Shown here one piece after another: positions 12,034 through 24,010 of a DNA stretch of 64,000 nt. The position numbers and the translations under genes were made by a program. Positions within the stretch are counted from its first letter, which is position 1. The number at the start of each line of letters is the position of its first letter. The stretch spans positions 77,667 to 141,666 of the forward strand of contig VTPC01000398.1 in assembly GCA_011009095.1 (NCBI GenBank), read 5' to 3'. The notes under the pieces are model-generated. The model searched no databases. It saw only the letters and a program-made list of their open reading frames with translations, and was not told the DNA's origin. Origin of the DNA: Ignelater luminosus (taxonomy: Eukaryota; Arthropoda; Insecta; Coleoptera; Elateridae).

Positions 12034-15000
12034 GATTAGGAAGATTCATCCAAATTGATAGGTATAAACAGGCATCTTGAACATTAAAGGTTTTATTTCA
12101 TCATTATTGTTTTTAAAGACGATTGGGAAACTCGGAAATTCTTTGTTTGGAATCAGACCCTTCTTAGGGTGACTATTTATTACTCATTTATTACGAATCG
12201 GATACAGTCGTACACAGAACTAAATAAGCTTTCAATTGAGCTGTCACATGACCATAGTCGCTAGTTGAGATTTTTGCAGGTGGTTGTCAGAGAGGAAGGG
12301 GTTACGTAATATTAACAAAATTTATGCCATATTGTGTCCCTCTTGATACCAGTATTTCAGGATTTTTTCAAAACTGATTGAACACAAAATTCCTTAGAGT
12401 AGATACATAGTTTCATTAAAACGCAGTGTATGTATTTCTGTCTGCGCCTACCATAATAGTCATCGTCTATTCATATGAACGACAGAGTAAAAGAATGTAA
12501 AACAATTATGGTTTTTGGTAGTTTCGAAGAATATCGAGATTACTCTGTTAAATACAGTGGTAAAATGAAAACAGTTATAGCTTCTACTTTGATTAAACGT
12601 ATATGCGATAGGCGATGGTAATGTACGTAAAGGTGTCGAAACAGTAAGAGTGACAACAAAATTATTTTAGAGATTGAATTTCAGAAACGTCTGGTTATCC
12701 CAGCTATTTTAACCATTGTAATTGGGTTCCTTACTGACGAGCACTTTCCATAACTTTGCCTGTCTCGTAAACGGACAATAGTTGTAATACACGGAAACGG
12801 TCAGTTATTAAATCTCAAATTGCTATTGCTAACATTTCTATACTATACATCCTGCTTAGGGGTGCATATTTTAAACTGAAAAAATATGATATAAATTATC
12901 TGACAGCTTTCACCATATTTCTAGCTTAACAAACTTTCATAACGGTATAAATTTTCATTTCTTCTGTCGAATATTTAAAACCCTTATGGTTAAAAAAATA
13001 ATTCCCGTGGGTTGGACTAAGCGAATTTGGATGTACCCGTTTTCACTGAACGACTAGAGTTAACATTTACTAAATTAAATCAGCCAAAGAAACAAGAGAT
13101 GTCTCTTAAGGGACGAAATGATTTTTAATTCATAAGTAGAAAAACCATTAAAAGCAGGTGAAAAGCGGGCGGTTGAGCGAGAAGTCGAGCTAGTAATCCG
13201 AAGACGTGAGATTCCGATTTCCCGTACTTGCGAAACGACACGGATAATGCTTTATATTTTATTTATTTCCGTCATGTTGTTCTTGTAAAAAGTTTTCGTT
13301 TGACATTTAAGAAAAGTTACTATCGAAAGAGTTTCAAGTTAAATAATTCAGAAACTACTTGAAAACGCCTGCAGCAATTAATGCATTTGTTGTCGCTTTA
13401 ATTTATGTGCATGTTCTTGGAAGTTTTTAAAATGAACGAATATCAAAGCAGGAGATAATATTTTTCAGTTCTAATTTTGCTTGCGAATTTTGATATGTTT
13501 CTCTCAGTGTGAGGTTTTGTATCGCTTATATTACTCCGATTACAAAGGTCTTGTAGTACCGTTGAGAAACCGAAAAATAAAGTTTTTTCTTCAATATTAA
13601 AGATGTTTGCTTTTCCTAATATATCCCACGATTTTAGAAATTTGATATCAAAGGAACATTCCAAAACGAAAATTTCGAATGTTTTGGTTTCAAAATATGT
13701 AGGAGAGATTCTAAACAATTTATCCGAAGGAGTTTAATTTCATTCCATATTATGTAACAAGAACAAGCAAGATATATTCTTAGATTTTAAAAGATATTCT
13801 AGAACAACGTTTTGAGTATTTACTAATAATATGTAATTTTGTTACTAAATTTTATTGATTATTAAAAGAATTTCTTGGCATACTATGAAATACTAGTAAA
13901 TAATTAAAAGATCGTGATAACAGAAATTCCTAAAACTTATTACACTTATGTAACTCACTATTGGAATTTCTGTTTACCAAAGGAGGTTATATTGTGCGTT
14001 CAGGCTAGTAAAGGCCGCCCCTCATCAATACCCATATCCTGTCATTTTCCGGCAGTTTCGTATACAAAATAGGAGTTCAACGGTATAAATAAAAGGATTA
14101 TTTCTATTATACTGCTTGATTTGATCGTTAAATGAAGTTTCTTGTTTAGTTAAAAGAAAATGAAAAAACTTTTTGTTTAAATTTTCCATTTCTAATGAAA
14201 CAGTTAGAATGTACTTTATTCCACCCTTATGTGAAATTATGTACTTTAGAAATAAGATCTAACAATTCTCAGAATTAGTTAACTGTTAACTTTAGCTTTA
14301 GTAATTCGCAACCACTAGCTTTACCTTATCTAATTATAAGTAGGTATGACTCCCACTCATTCATTTCATTGAGTTGGAAGTAAAATGAACTCTCTTAGAA
14401 ACTAAATGCATATCACTTCAGGTTAATTATTACCTATGTCATGTAAAACTTAAAATAGTAATAGTACCCGTGCTCTATTAATCGGAGAAGTTACTTATAC
14501 CGGAACTGATCAATAAATAAAACGTGACTCCAATTAAGAATGAGTATAATTTTAAAAAAATTTATCTCGATTTTGTACCTTTTATAAGTCTTTCAGTCAC
14601 ATTTGAGTTTTTTTTCCTTAGATTTATATTGGATGTACAAAAAAAAACAAACTGCTGAAGCTTTATTTTATTTATAGCAATGAATAAAAGATTTTCATAA
14701 AACTGTGATATGCAAACAAAGATACACCAGGACGAATAATCCTATTCAGACTTGGAAATGACTATGATGGTTACAAAAGAATGTTTGTGATCTGACGTAA
14801 CAGAACTACAGAGCTTTATATAACCTAAATTTTAATATTAAACGATACAAAAGCCTATAAAAAGACATACTAATCTACAGAGCAAAGACAATTGTTTAAG
14901 ATAATTAGTAGAATAGAATAGAAAAAGAAGTGAAACGCAAATGATTTTGATGATAATCAATATGGTCAGCATATTTTCGCAGAGTTTTTTAAAAAAAGGT

Positions 15001-17585
15001 TGGTGAGTCAAAACTTGATTTTTTGACCGGAGTAAAGAAGTTAATATGGATAGTAATGAATAGTTATCCAAAAAGTAGAAAATAAAAAATTTTGACTTAT
15101 GCGTTTGAAAAATACATCTCTGGTAGAAGAAAACCAGAAAAATGCTTCAACAGTAAAATCTGCGTTGGATGTAGAAAATTCCATGCCATCCGAGAGAAGG
15201 AAAAAGGTCGAAACACACATTTCGAAATTTCGAGTCCAGAATCAAAAAGTTTATTTCAAGCAAGAAAGCCTTGCTTAGCAATTTAGAGATAAACACATCT
15301 TAAAGCACTCTGTACATATCTGTCAGATCCCAAAAGTCATTTCAAACTCTACAGAAAATTTTGGTTTTTAGTAAGTTGAGTAATTTTAGAGGTTTTTACA
15401 GTTTTGTTCATTTTATTTTGTTAGCTGTTAATGCAGTTATCTTTCCTATCTACTCTATTTACGACACAATACAATCTTCAAGACCAAATTACCTAATAGA
15501 AGAGATTAAAGTGACTATACCAAACAGTAGTTTTGTCTACTTTAGATTCCTCCACCATGTATACACTAGAAGCTCCATACAATGTTGTTTGTTTTGCTTG
15601 TTTTATCCCACATTACAGAGTCCTAGCCACGACGCGACAATTTTAGAAGGTGCTGAACATCTTCTAAACCTTGTACTAGAGAAGTTGAAATTAACAAAGA
15701 GCCAAATTGTAAATTCTTGAGAGACATTAGGGAAATAGTAGGAAAGTCAAGAAGGGTGAATTATGATAAAACCAGAATAATGTAAAAACCAAAAAAGGTC
15801 GTCACTGGGAAAATCTTTTTCTCAAGAATGCAAGAGATAAATGCCAGACTTCAAATAATTGAAGATGAAACACACCAAATGGAGTTCCAAAGAATAGGTA
15901 ATTGAATGTTGTAGATAATTGAGAAGTAAATGAGAATCAAGAAGGAATCTGGTTAGAAGATTAAATATTGTATGTCAAGGTAAAGTCGGTCACAGTTCAT
16001 ATTTTGACTTCTTTCTAGCATATTCCTAATACTTAGAAAGTCTTTTAAGCAAAATGCTTTACCTGCAAAACGTCTCAGTCAGCAGTATATGTTCTTCTGT
16101 TTAATGATTTTGTGGTCTGTAGAAATATGGTAAGCAATTATGTCATTTTGGCAAGTTTGTTTCCTTTCTAATTTCTGTTGAAATCGAATTTCTGTACTTT
16201 TTCTACAAAATACTTATGATTATAAGATTAGATCTTTTTCGCAAATTAAATCGTTTGATATGGAATGACCCTTACATGACATTTAGTAGCAATTAAATGA
16301 CAAAAATGTATTAATCACGAATTTAGTTAAATAAGACAAATATAACTGAATATAAACACAGACTGATAAAAATTTAAAATAAATTTGTTTAGAAAAAAGG
16401 CATCCAATTTCTGTTTTATGACACAATAATTTGTTTTTATTTAAGCTAAACATTTACTTCAACAGCAAAAGAGAAGCAAATACACTTTTATGTTCTATAT
16501 CAGTATAAATTATAAAAAAACTTTTTATAAAAGATGTTTAAACTAATTATTATAATACATCATCATACCATAAAATAAATTTCAGTCTTTTATGACTTGT
16601 TTGTTTTATGAATTGTTTATTAGTAGCTTGTTCTCCTCAAATCTTAATCTTATCAATCCTAACAATTTCCGACTCTAATTAATTAAAATAAATCGAATAA
16701 CGATAAATGTGAAATTCCTTCCTTTCACATTCACAAACATGCAATTTCGTCTTCTTCTAAAAACTCACTCTTAACAGTAGTTGCTATTACAACTTCTTTA
16801 TTAAAACAGTTACCCTTAATTTCTCTACCTAAAACTTTCCCTTTTTTATTGAAACAATTTAACTTGTAACAAGAAAACTAAAGAAATTTCTTTTTTATGA
16901 CTGCAGCGTGAAAATTCGCTTATTTTTCCGCTTTTTATTACGAAGACGTAAAAAAAAGTTGAATTATATGCGTTTAAGCGTTTATAATAAAATGACTTAG
17001 TACATGATGAAGTTAATAAAGTAAAGAGTAAAAAATGCTTTCTTATTGATTAACTAGGAAAAAAGAGAAGAGAAAATGCATGTAATAGTAGTATGGGACT
17101 TACAGAAGATTGCAAGTTTTGTGAACTTGTTTGTTGCACGATTTGTATCAGGATCTCCTAATGATTGCCTTTCAGATGAGCGGTTTTATTCAGTTTTTTA
17201 TTCATTATTTATTAGTACTATCATTATCTCTAAGCAATATATTATGAATACTTAAAAGAGGATTTTTTTTTCTTAAAAATGAAAATCTCAATACAATTGT
17301 TGCACGGGTGCAAGGGTGATAATCCCACTTACAACGGTAAACCTGTAGGCTGTAATTATCTAAAAAGGTTGAGCAAACATTCAGACTAAAAATAGCTCCT
17401 TTAATAGTTTTCTTTTGCTTTTATGACACAGTCTACATATAAACAGTTTTTACACCTTAAGCATTAACCCTGCTACAGATTACAGATCGTTTAATACAAA
17501 AACACAAATTCTTATAGCTTAAGTCCTATTGTCTTTCAGTTTTGAAGAGGGGGGGCTTTTCATATTTCTGTGCAAGACTCTACAA
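12034..17585. other. AT-rich stretch with one coding-like but unidentified block
   Basis: Most of this stretch has no recognisable feature. Around 15092-15780 several short plus-strand frames overlap (including 119 codons at 15361-15720 that open with a TTG rather than ATG). They do not show a family motif, and both a shifted relic and chance are possible. No splice signals or RNA genes were recognised. Confidence 0.4.
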
Positions 17586-17746
17586 CAGGGATTGGCAAAG
17601 TATTGTCCGTGAGCCATGTACATGGAAAAGGTTTATGCAGTAAAGATTTAAAAAAGAAGAAAAATTAATTTTTAAAATTACTGTAATAAAAAAATTAAGT
17701 TGGCTCTTCTAGAATTTTGTTGCTTGAAGAAGTTTGCCCATCCCTG
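17586..17746. mobile_element. Non-autonomous hAT-type MITE (161 bp)
   Basis: The element starts CAGGGATTGGCAAAG and ends CTTTGCC-type GTTTGCCCATCCCTG, whose complement is CAGGGATGGGCAAAC. These are terminal inverted repeats of the CAGRG type typical of hAT transposons, matching at 13 of 15 positions. The interior is AT-rich with no coding capacity, so it would depend on a transposase supplied elsewhere. The flanking 8-mers (CTCTACAA on the left, TTCTATCT on the right) share only a central TCTA, so a target-site duplication is at best decayed. Element type is inferred from the ends. Confidence 0.7.
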
Positions 17747-18339
17747 TTCTATCTAAGAGCAACAGTTTGGTACTGACATAAAATACACATAATTAGATTA
17801 AACTCACTGCTTTGCTTAAAGCAAAGATTGAAAACTTTAATTTCAGACTTTTAGACCTTGACGCGCATAGAATTGTGTTTTCCCTCAGGGTTATGCACAG
17901 AAATAAAAGCAGGTTGTATGTTCAACATACTTTTGGTAGCTTTTAAGCTTCAATAACTCCAGATGTTTAAATTGGTTTATTTTTCTGCAAAATCTCGTGC
18001 ACTGCAGAAAATGTATTAAGAATGGCTTGATGAATATAACAATCTCTTTAAATTGATTTATTCTCAGACATTCCCTATTTAAATTGTCTTAGAAACATCC
18101 TAGCATTGGTATTATTGGAATCTATGTTCCCAAACCTTTTTCGCCATTTGGATTTTTAATGTATCCTCCACGAACTAATTAAACGAATGGACACAAAAAT
18201 AGATAGATAGATTTTCAAACATTGCCTACACGTTGACACTGATTAATAAAGTCATCGTTGGTCTGAAATAATTTCACTCCACAACATGACATCAAAGATA
18301 TATCCATAAGCATAATACACATAGATCTCCATTTTGAGC
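17747..18339. other. AT-rich spacer
   Basis: No gene, RNA or repeat was recognised. Confidence 0.5.
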
Positions 18340-18807
18340 TTACCCTAGGACTGAAGAGAAATTAATGAAACATTGTCCAGGGTCTTTCTGAGAGACAAAA
18401 TACAGAGAGAAAGAGAGAAACAGTAGCCGCTTTATCAGCGCTTGTTCCACTTTAGCCTGAAGTGATCGTAGAATGTGCATTTTTGTGGACTGATGGGCAA
18501 GGCAGTTTTCTAGGCTGATGAATGCGGAGGAGCGGCGACGAAGGCCACCTAGTGAATGAATGGTGATGAAAAGTTGGTGGGTTAAGGCAATGCTGAAGAT
18601 GATGTTAATGAAGAGGTTGCGGGTTACATGGCTCGGGGGCGGAGATGACGGATGACATAAATTATACTGATGACGGACCAGGGTGTGGTGGTCTAGATAG
18701 AAAGGAAAGCAGCGAAAGCAGTTGGCCTTGGTTAGGTGAATGGATTGGTAAGGATTCTTCTTAGAGCCATAATCACTGCAAACTGAATGCTGATTGTTAC
18801 GATGTGG
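18340..18807 (-). other. 155-codon stop-free frame in a GC-richer island; product not recognised
   Basis: On the minus strand the frame between a TAG (18808-18810) and a TAA (18340-18342) has no stop for 155 codons, unusual for this AT-rich window. It contains Pro/Ser/His-rich stretches (PSSPPPSHVTRN) and a basic patch (GGLRRRSSAF), and has no ATG at its upstream end. I recognise no domain. The surrounding GC-richer sequence continues to about 19020 in a block (CTCACTGCGGACCACCTGGA and on) that looks like part of a dispersed repeat. The frame may therefore be open because of local base composition, not because it encodes a protein. Confidence 0.3.
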
Positions 18808-19020
18808 CTATGGCGTTTCTCACTGCGGACCACCTGGATATCCTGAGCTCCTAACTCAGGTTGACCGTTTAGAGCCTTCGTAGAGCGGCTTGTAGGTTAC
18901 ACTACCCCAAATCTTATCCAGTTAATAAGCCAATCCGAACACGGGGTGGCGACAACTAACTTCCTCAATCAAGCGGGAAGCACCTAACGTTGTGTCTCTG
19001 AAAAGGATGACAAGATTTAT
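18420..19020. repeat. GC-rich island, probably a fragment of an unidentified repeat
   Basis: Relative to its neighbours this block is strikingly rich in G+C and in CpG. It has a purine-rich plus strand (repeated GATG/GGATGA-like words, 18560-18670) and a second half with CGGACCACCTGG and ACACGGGGTGGCGACAACT. No terminal repeats, poly-A tail or recognisable protein was found. A degraded retroelement is the likeliest explanation, by composition only. Confidence 0.35.
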
Positions 19021-22000
19021 ATGGCAACTTCATATAAACTCGTGCCTTAGGTATAAATGTCACTAAATAAATGTTAATGTCACATTGATGAAAAGACCAT
19101 ACAGAATATTATTTGAATATTGCACAGTTTTCGAGATACAGGAAAGAAAACAAGATCCTAGAAAATCGATTCCTAAGATTTTGTAGAATTATGTTATATT
19201 CTCAATTCTCAAAAGTGGCGCATTCTAAAGAAAAATACATGACGCGTTAGTCTTCGCTCCTGAGAACGACAGAATCAAACGGAAACCGAGAGGTAATCTA
19301 GTAAAACAAGTTATTAACGATGGCACTCGCTACCTGTTATAATAAACGAAAAAGAGGAGGTGATCTAATCACTACTTATTCTGCTCGTACACTTTTTCAA
19401 TGCTGCAGTGACATTGCTTATACCATATGTACCATAAAGTTATATTAGCATTGTAAAAGGAACATGAGTGGTATCACAACTAAAGAGAGATATCAAACAA
19501 CATATTTCCAAAACAGCTACATATCTAAAGAACAGTTTCAGTGCGAAATCCCGTGTTTTATAGATGAAATGTTTCTGGAAATTTCTAAAAGATGTTTTAT
19601 TAAATGAAAAATAAGTAACTTTATTTGTTTAGATTAGTAAGTAGTAATATGAGCTACTTCAACTAATACAAGTTAGAATAGGTTTTTCTAATAAGGATTT
19701 CCTGATTATGTTATTAACCACCAACTAAATCGATTCCGTGAATATTATTTAACAGCACAAAAGGTTCGATTCCTAACAATAGATACTACCTATTATTGCA
19801 GATCTAGGACACTTTAATACGGCCAGATTCTATATATCTGATGTATTTGAAAAAGCTTTTGTGTCTTTAATACAAAAGCTAACACTTTTGAATTTTCTAG
19901 AAAGTTTTAAACAGGATTATTGTAACAAAATATTACTGCTTGGCTTTGGCATTGCATGTTTCTTGAATTATATTGTTGTAAAAGCTGCATATAAACGTAA
20001 AGCTACTGGAGCTGTTGATATTACTTCACTAAAGCCTATAATCGTAACTTTGAGGTTATAATATTAACAATGTATGGAAAGGAGATTATAGAAAATAGCA
20101 CTTTGGTGTGTTAATGTAACTTCCAACAGAGATTAGTTTGTAATATACTAAGAAGACAGAAGAATTAATGTGTATTTTCCTACATTCCTAGAAAAGTTAA
20201 GAAATTTTATAAAATAACTATGATTTTGGTTTTGTTTAAATTTCTTAATACGTGAATTTAGAATAATGACATTATTATAATGTTAACTAATTTTAAGGAG
20301 TAGCAAAATCCAATAGCAGCGACCCAAGTGTACGTACATACAAATTTCCACTACACAATTTACGAACAAACGCGGTCTCCTTGGCGTCTCAATTAGAAGC
20401 AGCATTCAGAACGTCTGATGATTTTGAAAATCCATTTAGAAAAAAGTTAAAGTATGCAAAGGTAAAAGTTTAGTAGCACCAAATAACGAATAATCATTAC
20501 TACTCACTTTCTAAAATACATGAAGTTGTATTCTTTGAAAGTAAAATGTAACTTCAAAAGTATTCAGATATTCGTTGTCGAAATTATTCAGTTTACCTCG
20601 CGCTCAAACTATGATATTTAAATTTACTGCCTTTCCCCAAAATCCCACTTGTTAAATATGTATTGCGTACTGATACAAAATATGTTATAAATTTGGAGGT
20701 AAACAACCTTTTTATTCGAATTTTATTTTTGGTAAACCTTAAATTTTATTTTGAGCTGCTTAGATAGCTTTAATGTAACTTTAGGCAACGTTTACAAATA
20801 AAACATTTAGAATTTCCTTCGATTTTAAGCCTACTTAAGGAAATAATATCAATTATTTATACCTGTCTTTTATGGGTATATCTCTGCAATATTCAGTTAC
20901 TAACTCAATAATAAATCACTACGTAGCTGTAAATTGCAGGTATTATCAACTACATAAATTATTAACTATTACAGACAATATACCTACATATACAGAGATT
21001 TTTGTTACTTGTGAAATTCAAGGTATAGAATAGTATTCTACAGATGGTTATAACTTCTTTCTTGCTATAGGTAACTCTTTAAAGTAAAAACTATTATCAC
21101 GTTTATATATTGTATTAACTCGGGAGATAATTTAACTCCTTAACTGTACAATAAATAATAATAATTTTGTAGTATTTAAGCGCATTAACGTTAAGACTAA
21201 AGCAAACTTAGAATTTACATACATTATAAGAGGATTGGAATTAAACACTTTCTTATTTTGAAAGTACGTATAAACAAAGCCCGTATTTCTTAATAAAGAA
21301 GTTCTTGGCGACAAAATTCCCCTTCAAATAGCAATCTTTTTTTTGTAAGAGTACTAATGAAAAGCAAATAAATCACTACCCTGTATATTATGCAATTATA
21401 ATACAATAAGATTTCATTTAAAAGAACTTTTTAATTAACGCTATTTGTAAATACTTTTAATATAAATAATAAATAATCTAATAATTACAGATTATTGTGT
21501 AGTAAACGTATAATAATTAAAAGACTAGAAAAATTAAGTACACATTTTTTGTTTGATTTTATTATGCCTTTAATAAATAATTTTTATTTTTGTAATTGAA
21601 TAGAATAACGTAGATTTATTCACAAAATCAGGAAAATTTAATCAGAATTTTAATATTTCATGAACGGTTAGATGCGGAACGCACAGGTCTGCATGCAATT
21701 ATTTTTTTAACAGAGTTGTTTTCTACATAATTGAAGTTTTTTGAAATTAAAACAATGTAAATAATTTTTACTGTATAAAAGTCATATGTGTTAATGCACG
21801 GAAGTTTTTAAGTTTTTTACATCAAATTACATAATTGAAACTTAATTAGTCAGCTTTAATTTATTCCTTATTATAAATTGTTTATTTAAGGACAATAACA
21901 AAACGCAATTAATTTGCGCAGAGAAGAACTAATCTTTGAACTTTGAACCGTAATTAGTATCTAGAGTTGTACAGAAATATGCAACAAATTTGAACGAAAG

Positions 22001-22260
22001 ATCAGACGACAACAAATCAAAAGGTACGACTATGTCTCGAAGAATTTGCACTAGCCGACTTATAGCTAATCTCATAGTATTCTATTCAACTAAATCTATT
22101 GCTCTAAGTGCATATTTAAACTGGACAAAAATATAATGACATATTTAACCTAATGTTTGTTTATAACAACAGCGTTCTAACATAAAAAATACCTTTAGAT
22201 GTTATTATTAACACCATAACAACCATCATAAGTAACTGTTTATTTTGTTGGTGAATTAAA
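19021..22260. other. AT-rich non-coding stretch
   Basis: No convincing exon, RNA gene or repeat. The 66-codon frame at 19861-20061 opens with GTG and has no motif. A GGTTCGATTCC string at 19763-19773 resembles a tRNA B box, but its flanks cannot pair as a T stem. Confidence 0.5.
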
Positions 22261-22370
22261 GTTATTTTCCGCCCTTATAACGTCTCAAGGGCCGTAATGA
22301 ATCATTACGTCCCTGTTTCAAACGAAAATTAATTTAATTTAGTGGCGAGAAAATGTTGTACGTCTCATGA

Positions 22371-22483
22371 CAACTTTTGACTCAATTTGGATGGGAACAA
22401 TTTGACCACCCACCGTATAGTCCGGACCTTGCTTCCAGTGACTTCTTCCCGTTTTTAAGCCTAAAATCAAACCTCGCTGGCAA
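22371..22483 (+). repeat. 113-bp mariner fragment, inverted and identical to 22838-22950
   Basis: Base by base, this segment is the exact reverse complement of 22838-22950, inside the adjacent mariner (113/113). It carries the last third of the transposase, including the third catalytic Asp motif (YSPDLA), in the plus orientation. It lies 108 bp outside the mariner's left end and has no terminal repeat of its own. A 66-codon frame reading through it is therefore not a separate gene. Perfect identity indicates a very recent copying event or an assembly artefact. Confidence 0.9.
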
Positions 22484-22591
22484 TTACAGTCTCGACGTGA
22501 TTACGGTCTCGGCTTCGTCTCGAGTGCAATACTCACATCTCGACTGCAACAAGTTACTTTTCTCCTTTGGTACGTAATAATTATTTATGTA

Positions 22592-22618
22592 TCACTATGT
22601 CCAGAAAGTAAGTTCATT
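22592..22618 (+). repeat. Mariner left terminal inverted repeat
   Basis: It pairs with 23984-24010, differing at a few positions (for example CAGAAAG against CAAAAAG). Mariner transposase binds these ends and cuts at the flanking TA. Confidence 0.85.
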
Positions 22619-22692
22619 CTTACTGGTAAAATAAAACAAATGTATATTAGGAAAAATAATTTATTGCAAAAGAATCTGTAGACTTAAAACTA

Positions 22693-23849
22693 TTAGTCAA
22701 CATAGCTACCACCATTTTGTAAGCATTTATCGTAGCGTGGCACTAATTTTTGTATTCCTTCGTCATAAAACGTTGACGCCTGTGACTGTAACCAAGTTGC
22801 AACATGTTCTTTAATCTCATCGTCGTCATTGAATTTCTTGCCAGCGAGGTTTGATTTTAGGCTTAAAAACGGGAAGAAGTCACTGGAAGCAAGGTCCGGA
22901 CTATACGGTGGGTGGTCAAATTGTTCCCATCCAAATTGAGTCAAAAGTTGCTGTGTAAGATTTGCAGTGTGGGAGGAGCATTGTCATGAATCAACAAAAT
23001 GCCGCTAGTGAGCTTTCCACGGCGCTTATTCTGAATTGCACGACGCAGTTTCCTTAGCGTATCACAGTAAGCAATAGCGGTAATTATTTCGCCCCGTGGT
23101 AGAAAGTCCACTAAAAGAACACCGCATCTGTCCCAAAACACCGTGCACATGATTTTCCGGGTTGTCAAATTCGGCTTCGATGTTGTCTTTGCTGGTGACG
23201 ATGTGTGCCTCCATTCCATCGATTGCCGTTTTGTCTCATGTGTCTCATAGGCTACCCAAGTCTCGTCACCAGTCACTATACTGTTAAGGAAATGGTCCCC
23301 GTCATTGTGATAACGAGTCAAAAATTCAAGAGCAGCACCTAGGCGTTTTTTCTTGTGATCCTCGGTAAGAGTTTTCGGTACCAAGCGTGCACAAAGCTTT
23401 CGATATCCCAGTTTGTCACGAACAATTTCATGAAGAAGGGATCGTGAAATTAGGGTAAGAGTTTTCGGTACCAAGCGTGCACAAAGCTTTCGATATCCCA
23501 GTTTGTCACGAACAATTTCATGAAAAAGGGATCGTGAAATTAGGGGAAATTCCATAGAAAGAAAAGAAATCGTAAACTTACGGTTTCCTCTAATTTTTTC
23601 ATTCAATGCATGAACAAGTTCATCATTAACCAATGATGGACGTCCACTTCTTCCTTCATCGTGCACGTTTACACGGCCATTGTTGAATTTTTTTACCCAT
23701 CTCACAACCATAGAATAACTCATTACATTCTGTCCATACACCTCAGAGAGCTGTTGATGAATGTCCACTGGTTTCAAATTTTTCGCATTGAGAAACCGAA
23801 TCACTGATTTAATCTCGCAATCGGCGGAATTTTCAATTACCTTCGCCAT
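22693..23849 (-). pseudogene. Mariner transposase, frameshifted and carrying a 30-residue duplication
   Basis: The protein would cut and paste the element through a DD34D catalytic triad. The start is taken at 23849 (MAKVIENSADCEIKS) because mariner proteins begin near here; an in-frame upstream ATG at 23870 adds only seven residues. In order there are: an N-terminal helix-turn-helix (residues about 5-55); the linker WVKKFNNGR; a second helix-turn-helix around DEGRSGRPS; then TGDETW (first Asp, residue 195) and HDNAPP (second Asp, residue 289). The frame is then lost near 22968-22976 by what looks like a one-base deletion. The third motif YSPDLASSDFF reads in the shifted frame that ends at 22693. 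A 30-residue block (LISRSLFHEIV to PKTLT) is repeated in tandem between the DNA-binding and catalytic regions. Without it, the combined length would be about 350 residues, as expected. Confidence 0.9.
23364..23543. repeat. 90-bp tandem duplication inside the mariner transposase
   Basis: Units 23364-23453 and 23454-23543 differ at one position (GAAGAAGGG against GAAAAAGGG). The period is a multiple of three, so 30 residues are duplicated in frame. Replication slippage or unequal exchange is the likely origin. Confidence 0.95.
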
Positions 23850-23983
23850 TATAAACAAGCACTGTGACACGATAACAGCAGATAACTAACTCAAAATGGC
23901 GTCAATCGCTTAGTAACGATACAAGGTCATTGCCGCGCATGCACGGAACTGCGATCGCATCGCTGCAACGGCGGGAAATAGAA

Positions 23984-24010
23984 AATGAACTTACTTTTTG
24001 GACATAGTTG
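23984..24010 (-). repeat. Mariner right terminal inverted repeat
   Basis: It reads AATGAACTTACTTTTTGGAC on the plus strand, ends ATAGTTG, and abuts TA at 24011. It is the partner of 22592-22618, and the transposase start lies about 135 bp inside it. Confidence 0.85.

Larger units (their letters stand above)
22592..24010 (-). mobile_element. Mariner (Tc1/mariner) transposon with both ends recognisable, 1,419 bp
   Basis: The ends are inverted repeats: TCACTATGTCCAGAAAGTAA on the left, and on the right the complement CAACTATGTCCAAAAAGTAA, both continuing GTTCATT. The element is flanked by TA on both sides (22590-22591 and 24011-24012), the mariner target duplication. The length exceeds the usual 1.3 kb by about 90 bp, which equals an internal tandem duplication at 23364-23543. 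The transposase reads on the minus strand and is broken by one frameshift, so this copy cannot currently make a full protein although its ends look mobilisable. Confidence 0.92.

Noticed and set aside
15361-15720. 119-codon plus-strand frame
   Set aside because: Opens with TTG, has no motif or splice sites; kept only as a remark in the spacer entry.
19741-19790. tRNA-like B box GGTTCGATTCC
   Set aside because: The flanking bases do not form a T stem, and no acceptor or anticodon arm is visible upstream.
22377-22577. Plus-strand 66-codon frame starting TTGACTCAATTT
   Set aside because: It is the inverted mariner fragment read through into flanking repeat, not an independent gene.
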